Shown piece by piece: positions 57,773-64,000 of a DNA stretch of 64,000 bases. The notes below the pieces were generated by a model that saw only the letters and a list, made by a program, of their open reading frames with translations, did not search any database and was not told the origin of the DNA. Numbering within the stretch: the first letter of the stretch is position 1; the number at the start of each line of letters is the position of its first letter. The DNA comes from Pelagibius sp. (GTDB taxonomy: Bacteria > Pseudomonadota > Alphaproteobacteria > Kiloniellales > Kiloniellaceae): contig JANQMC010000146.1 in the NCBI GenBank assembly GCA_028280305.1, forward strand, positions 1-64,000. The letters run 5' to 3'. Both the position numbers and the translations under genes were made by a program.

Positions 57773-60700
57773 TCAGTCAGCGCCTTTCAACAGACCGGCC
57801 AGGCTGGCTTGCAGATGCTCGGATCGGACCGGTTTGCGCAGCGAACGAAAGCCCTCGGCCGCAATCTCGCCGCGCGGCCCGCGGCCCTGGTCGGCGGTCA
57901 CGATCAACACCGGAACTTCACGCCCGGAGGCAGCGCGCAACAGCTTTGCCGCTTCGACTCCATTCACATTCTTCGGTAAGCGGTAGTCCGCCACGATCAC
58001 ATCGACGGGACCCCAATCCGAGGAAACGAGGTCGAGAGCCTCCTCGTAGTCCGAGGCAACGCGGACGCTGCACCCCCATATCCCGAGTGTCAGCGACATG
58101 GCCTTCTGGCTCTGGACATCGTCTTCCACAACCAAAACCTTCAAACCCTCAGCGGCGAACTCGTCCTTCGCCTTCTCGGCAACGGCCTCATCTTCGGTAA
58201 GGTTGGCCAACGGAACCTCGACCGCAAAAACGCTGCCTTTACCCGGCATGGAATCCAGAAGGATCTCATGGTCGAGGATTCCGGCCAGACGACGGACGAT
58301 CGATAGACCGAGACCGACCCCTTTCCGACGATCACGGGCCGCGTTATCAAGCTGGTGAAATTCCTCGAATATCGTGGCTCTTTCGGTTTCCGGAATCCCC
58401 GGGCCGGTGTCCCAAACCTCAATCCGCAGACGGTCGCCTCTGTGCCGACAGCCGAGCAGAACTTTACCGCTTTCCGTATAACGAACGGCGTTCGACAGTA
58501 GATTGCTAAGGATCCTCTCCAAGAGAACGGGGTCGCTGTGAACTGCCAGGCCGCAAGGGACGGTTCGCAGGGCCAGGCCCCGCTTGCTGGCCTGCTGCCC
58601 GTAGACCCGCAGCAGGCCGTCCAGAATCTTCTGGACGGGAACGGCCTCGATCCGCGCTTCCAGCTGACCGGTCTCCAGCTCGGAGATATCCAATAGAGCA
58701 TTCAGCAGACGACCCGCCGCCTCCGAGGCTTCGCGGATATCGGCCACCAGTTCGTGAGCTTCATCGTCCTCGACCGTCGCCTCCAACACGGCAACGAACA
58801 GTTCGATCGCATGCAGCGGTTGGCGCAGGTCGTGACTGGCCGCTGCCAGAAACCGGGTCTTTGCGTCATTGGCACGTTCCGCCGCCGCACGCGCGCCTTG
58901 CAGTTCCGTGACATCCGAAACGACAGTGGTGATCCCACCCTCGTGCGTTCGTCTCTCGGTGATCAGCAGGGACCGTCCGTCGGCCCAGTCTTGTTCGATG
59001 AAACTCTCGGCCGCCTGATGCCTGGCCAAACGGCGCTGAATCCAGGCCTCGGCAGCTTCCTCGTCTTCCAGACCGGGGACGTAACGATTGGCGACATTCT
59101 GCCTTACGATCTCTTCGAACTTAACGCCCGGTACGATGTAGTGGCTCTTTTCCTTCGAGACTTCGCGGTAGGTCTGATTACTCAGAACCAAACGATCATC
59201 GGAATCAAACAGAGCAAAGCCCTCTGACAGACTCTCGATCGCATCGATCAGCCGTGCCTCCGCAGCTTCCGCGCGTCGCCGTGCCTCAACCTCGGCGGTC
59301 TCATCTTCGGCCACGCCCCGGTACCCGGCAAACCGCCCTGTGCGGTCGTAATAGGGCTTGCCGTTGATACGCCAGGAGTAGCGCCGTCCACCACCATCGC
59401 AATAGGAAGCGCGAAGATCGCGGATCGGCCGCCTTGCCTCGAAATCCTCGCGGTACGCGCGCCAATAGGGATCGTTCTCAACGTCGGCGGAGAACAGATC
59501 CCATAGCGTCCGGCCAATCGCCTCCTGCGCGGCGGGCCTGGAACGGCCGCTCGCAGTCTGCACATCCAAGTAGGAGGAAAAGCGCAGCCCCTCGTCCATC
59601 TCCCAGAATCCGCCGGGACCGGACTGGGCGAAGTCCTTGAAGCGCTGCTCACTTTCCTTCAGGGCGTCTTCCGCCAGCACCCGGTCGGTGATGTCGAGGC
59701 GAATGCCGATGAAGCCGCCGGACTCGACCGGATGGTTGCGGGCCTCGATCCAACGCCCTTCGCTCGTCTTGGTGCGAAAGGTCGGATGCTCCTTGACATA
59801 GTCAGAAGGCTGCAGCCGCTGCATCGACATCTCGCCCGATGCCACGACAGCGAACTGATCACGGTCGAAGGCCAGCTTCATCAGATCGTTATAGGCCGCC
59901 CCGGGGCGTAGATCGCTGGCCAGCCGCGGATAGAGTTCGCGGTACTTTCGATTGCAGAGAATCAGTTTGCCTTCGTTGTCGAACCACACGAAGCCGTCGG
60001 TCATGCTTTCGATCGCTTCAGACAACAGCGCGCGGGTACGGGCGGCCTCCATTTCACTCTGGAACAAGGCCCGCTCGGTGCGCTTGCGCTCCGTGATGTC
60101 GCTGCCCAGGGAACCAAGCCCGATGACCTGCCCGTCGGCACCGATCCGCGGAAACTTGATAGTCAGAATGGCTCGTTTCTGACCGTCGCGTTGAAAGGTC
60201 TCTTCCTGAATCAAGATGCGTCCGCTTCTCAGAACCTCCTGATCGGCCCGGGAGGTTCGACTGGACCATTCCACGTTCGACGAAATCTCCTCAGGCAGGC
60301 GACCGTACATTTCCTGTGCCGTCAGGCCGTGGACCTCTCGAAGCTGACGGCTCACAGCGACATAGCGGCCTTCGGCGTCCTTCAGGTTCATGTAGAGCGG
60401 CGCGTGCTCAAAAATCATCCGCAGGCACTCTTCGCTTTCGCGCAAGGCCTGTTCAAGCTTGCGGCGCTGCGTGACGTCGGAGCACATCACCCCGACCCCT
60501 CGGAGGGAGCCGTCCGGATCGAGGATCGGGAACTTGACCGTGATCGCTTCCATCGGCCCCCGCGGCAAGGGGATGTGTTCCTCAAACACCACCGGCTTTC
60601 TGGTCTCGATAACCTGAAGATCTACCTGCCGACTGCGCGATGCCCACTCCTCTGACAGCCCGATGTCCGACGCCAGCTTGCCGGCAGTGGTGTCCATCGC

Positions 60701-61246
60701 CACCGAGTAGATCTCGGAAAAGCGGCGGTTGGTCCGAACATAGCGACCTTCCGCATCCTTGATGCAGATGTCCATGGGCGAGTAATCGAGGATTGCCGAG
60801 AGTTGCGCTTCTTTCTCGTCCAACTCTGCGCGCAAAGCAGCGCCGTCCTCGACCGGCGTCAGCGTAACGGTCCAGCAGTTACCGCCGTCCGCCGCCATAT
60901 CCAGAGGAGCCCAGCTGCAACGGACCGATGCTTGCGCCAACGCGGTACCCGCGGCGGCCAGTGTTTCGTCGAAAGGCGCGCCCTCGGCCAATCGGCAGCC
61001 GGGTGGTGCATCACCGGGGCCCTTGCCCAAGACTTCGGAGAGAAAAGCAGGCGCAGCGCCTGAGGGGGTGATCCCCAACAGCTCAGCAAAGGCGGCATTG
61101 CCGTAAATCAGCGCCGGCTCCTTGCCGTCGCCGGCATAGAGCGCCACGGCCACGGCAACGGGAAGCCGTTCCAGAATCTGCTCGGCCAAAGCCGCCAGTC
61201 CCCAGTCGTCCGTTGCTTGGCTCCGAGTGCTCAGACGCATGTTCAT
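57773..61246 (-). CDS. PAS-rich hybrid sensor histidine kinase
   Basis: The protein has 1157 residues and no transmembrane segment, so it is a cytoplasmic sensor. About six PAS-like units occupy residues ~20-785 (for example ILDYSPMDICIKDAEGRYVRTN, MIFEHAPLYMNLKDAEGRYV, SMTDGFVWFDNEGKLILCN and SLSEGFALFDSDDRLVLSN). HisKA follows with the phospho-His in AASHDLRQPLHAIELF, then HATPase_c (GVGLGLSIVRRLAG). A receiver domain with the Asp in VIVADYRLPKNVNG ends the protein. The layout matches NahK-like orphan hybrid kinases. No partner output regulator is adjacent. A perfect CtrA-type box lies in the 285-base region upstream. Confidence 0.93.
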   Translation of the reverse strand: MNMRLSTRSQATDDWGLAALAEQILERLPVAVAVALYAGDGKEPALIYGNAAFAELLGITPSGAAPAFLSEVLGKGPGDAPPGCRLAEGAPFDETLAAAGTALAQASVRCSWAPLDMAADGGNCWTVTLTPVEDGAALRAELDEKEAQLSAILDYSPMDICIKDAEGRYVRTNRRFSEIYSVAMDTTAGKLASDIGLSEEWASRSRQVDLQVIETRKPVVFEEHIPLPRGPMEAITVKFPILDPDGSLRGVGVMCSDVTQRRKLEQALRESEECLRMIFEHAPLYMNLKDAEGRYVAVSRQLREVHGLTAQEMYGRLPEEISSNVEWSSRTSRADQEVLRSGRILIQEETFQRDGQKRAILTIKFPRIGADGQVIGLGSLGSDITERKRTERALFQSEMEAARTRALLSEAIESMTDGFVWFDNEGKLILCNRKYRELYPRLASDLRPGAAYNDLMKLAFDRDQFAVVASGEMSMQRLQPSDYVKEHPTFRTKTSEGRWIEARNHPVESGGFIGIRLDITDRVLAEDALKESEQRFKDFAQSGPGGFWEMDEGLRFSSYLDVQTASGRSRPAAQEAIGRTLWDLFSADVENDPYWRAYREDFEARRPIRDLRASYCDGGGRRYSWRINGKPYYDRTGRFAGYRGVAEDETAEVEARRRAEAAEARLIDAIESLSEGFALFDSDDRLVLSNQTYREVSKEKSHYIVPGVKFEEIVRQNVANRYVPGLEDEEAAEAWIQRRLARHQAAESFIEQDWADGRSLLITERRTHEGGITTVVSDVTELQGARAAAERANDAKTRFLAAASHDLRQPLHAIELFVAVLEATVEDDEAHELVADIREASEAAGRLLNALLDISELETGQLEARIEAVPVQKILDGLLRVYGQQASKRGLALRTVPCGLAVHSDPVLLERILSNLLSNAVRYTESGKVLLGCRHRGDRLRIEVWDTGPGIPETERATIFEEFHQLDNAARDRRKGVGLGLSIVRRLAGILDHEILLDSMPGKGSVFAVEVPLANLTEDEAVAEKAKDEFAAEGLKVLVVEDDVQSQKAMSLTLGIWGCSVRVASDYEEALDLVSSDWGPVDVIVADYRLPKNVNGVEAAKLLRAASGREVPVLIVTADQGRGPRGEIAAEGFRSLRKPVRSEHLQASLAGLLKGAD

Positions 61247-61416
61247 CTATTGCCGGGCATCAGCCCAATTCCAAGTGTTTTGCTGCAGTCACCAAGAGCT
61301 CAGCCGGCAATCGCTAATCTCCTCGTTCAGATCCGCTGCCGTTCTCTCGCATTTACCCGGTTTCTCAAAGCTTCACAGGATTTCTGAACAACCAACCGGG
61401 AAATAGCAGTTCTGAC

Positions 61417-61432
61417 TTAAGTAAACATTAAC
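61417..61432. promoter_or_regulatory. CtrA-type box between divergent genes
   Basis: TTAAGTAAACATTAAC is a perfect TTAA-N7-TTAAC site, continuing as TTAACCAT, the most conserved CtrA half-site form. It lies between the divergent hybrid kinase gene and the small 61.5-kb gene, 115 and 170 bases from the small and large gene starts. Confidence 0.65.
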
Positions 61433-61531
61433 CATATACGCGAAAGAGGGTATGCGTCATTTAACGAATGCTCAAGAGGTCCTGGGACATCATCAAGAAG
61501 GTCGATGATATCAAGGATGGGGCGAATTTCC

Positions 61532-61762
61532 ATGCCCAAGTACGACGTAAAGCTTCAGCTTGACGATGACGAGCATCAGATACATCTGGAGATTTACCAG
61601 CAGGTTGTCAGCGCGCACGAGCAAAGCGAAGAAGAAGTCGTGCACCGCGCCAAGCAGCAGTTTCGCCATTGGGCGGAAGGACGCGGCCCTGAGTGGAAAC
61701 TGGTGGCGATGCGCGTGCCCTTTGCCATGGTGACCGATAGCGAAATCCGGGTCACCCACTAG
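61532..61762 (+). CDS. small hypothetical protein
   Basis: A 76-residue soluble protein beginning MPKYDVKLQLDDDEHQ. The pattern (alternating charged and hydrophobic residues, a helical HEQSEEEVVHRAKQQF, then a strand MRVPFAMVTDSEIRV) suggests a compact alpha/beta domain. No family is recognised. The ATG at 61532 fits best; an in-frame ATG at 61505 is possible. Confidence 0.6.
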   Translation: MPKYDVKLQLDDDEHQIHLEIYQQVVSAHEQSEEEVVHRAKQQFRHWAEGRGPEWKLVAMRVPFAMVTDSEIRVTH

Positions 61763-61813
61763 CCGGCCACCGGTCTCACCCCACACTGGCCTGAACCAGG
61801 CCGGCAGCCATCC

Positions 61814-62929
61814 TCACCCGCCGACAGCCCGCTCCACGACAAAACAGGACTGGCCCTGATCGGTCAGTGCCGAACAGGCCTCCTCGGCCTGATTCTCACT
61901 GCTGAAGCCGCCGGCCTGAACCCGGAAAAACACACCGCGATCGCCCAGCTTGGCTTCGTCCACCACCAGGCGCAACGGGGCAAAGACCGCGGGATATCCC
62001 TGTTTCAGCCGCTGCCACTCCTCGGCGATCTGCTGGCGATCACGGATCGCCGATACCTGCACCAGGATGGTGCCGTCAGGCGCATCCCAGGGCTCCAGAG
62101 AGAGTGCAGCCACTTGCTCGGCCTCTGAGCCCGCCTCTGGGCCTTTCGGGGCGCTGCCGTCCCCTGTGAGCTTCTCAGCGGGCGCCAGACTGGCTGCCGG
62201 CGGTGCAGCGGCTTCCTGCGGCGTTTCGGAAGCCGCCGGGACCGATACCTCCGCCTGCCCCGTATTATCGGCAACTGCGGACTCCAGCTTCTCATTCTCC
62301 GCCGCATCAGGCACAACCGCAGGCGCTTCTGCCACTTGAGGCGCCTCTGCCGCTTGGTCTGATGGCGCGGTCGGGCCTGCCGCCGTGCTCAGCGGCTCTT
62401 CGGTGTTCCCATCGGTCCGGTCGCCGCTCTGGGTCTGTTCCGGCAAAGCTTCGGCGCTGACCGGCTCCACCGGCGCAGCAACCACTGCAGGCGGTGCGAT
62501 GGCAGGCGTGGCCGCTGGAGACCCGGCCGAAACGGATTGGGCCTCCAAAAGACGCTTGCGGGCTCTTTCCCGGATAAGCTCCGCCTGGCTGGGCGGCCGC
62601 TCGCTCGACTCCGCACTCTCAAAGGTCAGCCGCTCGCCGCTGTAGGCGCGGTCCTCATCAGCGGCAACCAGTCCCTCGGCCATCTGCTGGCGGCTGACGC
62701 TCAGCTCGCCGCCGGCATCGAAATCCAAATCCTTGGACCAGGCCTGCGGCTCTGTCGGCTGGGGTGGCGGCGGAGGCGGCCTCTGGCTCTCAGCAACCAG
62801 CGGCGGATCGGATTCGGGCGGCGGCCCCATCTCGATGGTGCAGGCAGTCAGCCCGATGCTGCCCGCCGTTATGGCCAGCACGGGCATCAGGTCCAAGCGG
62901 CAGCGCTTTATGAGAACCCCCATTTCCAT
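61814..62929 (-). CDS. SPOR-domain lipoprotein
   Basis: A protein of about 371 residues. An N-terminal lipoprotein signal (LAITAGSIGLTAC) is followed by a Pro-rich stretch, then a long Ala/Pro/Glu-rich low-complexity linker (about residues 120-280). The C-terminal ~75 residues are a SPOR domain: TILVQVSAIRDRQQIAEEW, AKLGDRGVFFRVQAGGFSSE and ACSALTDQGQSCFVVE. SPOR domains bind denuded peptidoglycan at division sites. Several in-frame Met codons lie near the start (62992, 62929, 62923), so the exact one is uncertain. Confidence 0.8.
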   Translation of the reverse strand: MEMGVLIKRCRLDLMPVLAITAGSIGLTACTIEMGPPPESDPPLVAESQRPPPPPPQPTEPQAWSKDLDFDAGGELSVSRQQMAEGLVAADEDRAYSGERLTFESAESSERPPSQAELIRERARKRLLEAQSVSAGSPAATPAIAPPAVVAAPVEPVSAEALPEQTQSGDRTDGNTEEPLSTAAGPTAPSDQAAEAPQVAEAPAVVPDAAENEKLESAVADNTGQAEVSVPAASETPQEAAAPPAASLAPAEKLTGDGSAPKGPEAGSEAEQVAALSLEPWDAPDGTILVQVSAIRDRQQIAEEWQRLKQGYPAVFAPLRLVVDEAKLGDRGVFFRVQAGGFSSENQAEEACSALTDQGQSCFVVERAVGG

Positions 62930-63033
62930 GACCGGAAGGTACGACCCTAAAGCGCCGCCGACAAGGGGTGCTCGCACCCAACCAGAAGGCACAAAAGCAT
63001 TAACCCTGTTAAGCCGCAGTGTCCTGCGAACCG

Positions 63034-64000
63034 CTATTCTGCGGCGGGGTTCGCAGGTTCATCCACCTGAACGATCACAGGCTGCATAGACTCAAAGTCC
63101 TCAACCGCCAGATGACAGGCGATCTGATGACCGGGACTGGGTTCATAGACCGGCGGCACCTCGGTTTCGCAGATCGCCCCTATCTTTCGCGGGCAGCGCG
63201 TGTTGAAAGGACAGCCGCTTGGCGGATTGGTCACCGAAGGCAGGTTTCCTTCAAGAATGATCCGCTTCTTCTCGATCGAAGTGTCGGCGATGGGAACTGC
63301 CGAAAGCAGCGCCTCGGTGTAGGGATGATAAGGCGGCGAGAAGACCTCGTCCGTCGTCCCCTGCTCCACGATGTTGCCGAGGTACATGACCACGACGCGA
63401 TCTGCCAGATAGCGCACCAGGCTGAGGTCATGACTGATGAAGATCAGGGTCGTGCGGTAGGTCTTCTGAATGTCCATCAGCAGGCCGGTCACCGCCGCCT
63501 GCACCGAAACATCAAGGGCTGAAACAGGTTCGTCCGCCACCACGGTCGAGGGATTGCCGGCGAAGGCGCGGGCGATGCCGACGCGCTGCTTCTGTCCGCC
63601 GGAAAGCTGGCGCGGCCGCCGCTTCGCAAAGTCACGCGGCAGCTTTACCAGATCCAGCAACTCCATAACCCGGGCGTCGATTTTGTCCTTATCGGCCTCG
63701 ACGCCGAACTTGCGGATCACGCGGGCCAGCTGCGAGCCGACGGTGTGGCTGGGGTTCAGCGTATCAAAGGGGTTCTGGAACACCATCTGCATGGAGCCGA
63801 TCTGCTCAGGCGTGCGGCTCTGCACCTCTTCCTGGGAGATGTCCTTGCCGTTGAACATCACCTTACCTTCGGTGGCTGTCTCCAGGCCCATCAGCACCTT
63901 GGCGAAGGTCGATTTGCCACAGCCCGACTCGCCGACGATAGCCACGGTCTCACAGGACCGGGCCTCAAAGGAGATGCTCTCATTGGCCTTCACATGGCGA
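63034..64000 (-). CDS. oligopeptide/dipeptide ABC transporter ATPase, partial
   Basis: The visible part has Walker A GESGCGKSTFAK, the signature LSGGQKQRVGIARA, Walker B STVVADEPVSALDVS and the OppF/DppF-specific C-terminal domain with the Cys pattern GCPFNTRCPRKIGAICE. It lacks its N-terminus, which lies beyond the right edge. The frame is open through the last base, so the in-frame GTG at 63993 is not likely to be the true start. The family drives import of peptides or related solutes. Confidence 0.93.
   Translation of the reverse strand, partial: RHVKANESISFEARSCETVAIVGESGCGKSTFAKVLMGLETATEGKVMFNGKDISQEEVQSRTPEQIGSMQMVFQNPFDTLNPSHTVGSQLARVIRKFGVEADKDKIDARVMELLDLVKLPRDFAKRRPRQLSGGQKQRVGIARAFAGNPSTVVADEPVSALDVSVQAAVTGLLMDIQKTYRTTLIFISHDLSLVRYLADRVVVMYLGNIVEQGTTDEVFSPPYHPYTEALLSAVPIADTSIEKKRIILEGNLPSVTNPPSGCPFNTRCPRKIGAICETEVPPVYEPSPGHQIACHLAVEDFESMQPVIVQVDEPANPAAE

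Noticed and set aside
61468..61563. 31-residue frame MLKRSWDIIKKVDDIK before the small hypothetical gene
   Set aside because: It is short, overlaps the better-supported frame and has no family or clear ribosome site.
63000..63016. CtrA box TTAACCCTGTTAA upstream of the SPOR gene
   Set aside because: The spacing between the TTAA halves is five bases, not seven.

Overview
The window is GC-rich chromosomal DNA from an alphaproteobacterium, most likely a Rhodospirillales-type lineage (inferred). The evidence is the glnB-glnA pair behind a sigma-54 promoter, an alphaproteobacterial ParE, a sufBCDSU-sufT-sufA operon with an Rrf2 regulator, a cpa/tad pilus locus, and two perfect TTAA-N7-TTAAC (CtrA-type) boxes. 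I see no phage, transposon or CRISPR array.

Layout. 1-3.4 kb: nnr, which folds back on itself within the first ~95 bases; an HpcH/HpaI aldolase; a near-perfect parS site; a predicted outer-membrane protein; tRNA-His. 3.5-7.5 kb: an XRE regulator, a class I aminotransferase, then glnB-glnA ending in a strong terminator. 8-12 kb: a LapG-like cysteine peptidase, a small secreted protein, a YciA-type thioesterase and parE. 11.9-15.5 kb: a cobalamin riboswitch followed by a DUF1636 protein and a BtuD/F/C-like ABC importer, closed by a terminator. 15.5-22.4 kb: small metabolic and regulatory genes, including a DEAD-box helicase gene split by a frameshift in a T run. 22.5-31 kb: a heme-protein region with three cytochrome P460-domain paralogues, two tandem class I cytochromes c, a Sel1 protein, a MscS channel, upp and a small Cys-repeat secreted protein. 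One P460 paralogue carries a long Asn-Pro-Cys repeat domain. 31.2-38 kb: the SUF iron-sulfur operon. 38-47.2 kb: membrane glycan genes (methyltransferase-like, flippase-like, GT2, GT87-like, STT3-like). 47.3-56.2 kb: the Flp/Tad pilus operon. 56.2-64 kb: cardiolipin synthase, a very large PAS-rich hybrid histidine kinase, a CtrA box with a small gene, a SPOR-domain lipoprotein, and the start of a peptide ABC transporter ATPase running off the right edge.

How genes work together. glnB and glnA form a nitrogen-control unit. The B12 operon is probably off when cobalamin is plentiful. The SUF operon builds Fe-S clusters under an autoregulating Rrf2 factor. The P460/cytochrome c cluster could handle reactive nitrogen species in the periplasm, with the NPC-repeat protein as its unexplained member. 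The glycan genes lie directly upstream of the pilus genes and could modify the cell surface or pilin; that link rests on position only.

The best candidate for something undescribed is the NPC-repeat P460 protein and its neighbourhood (22.5-31 kb).
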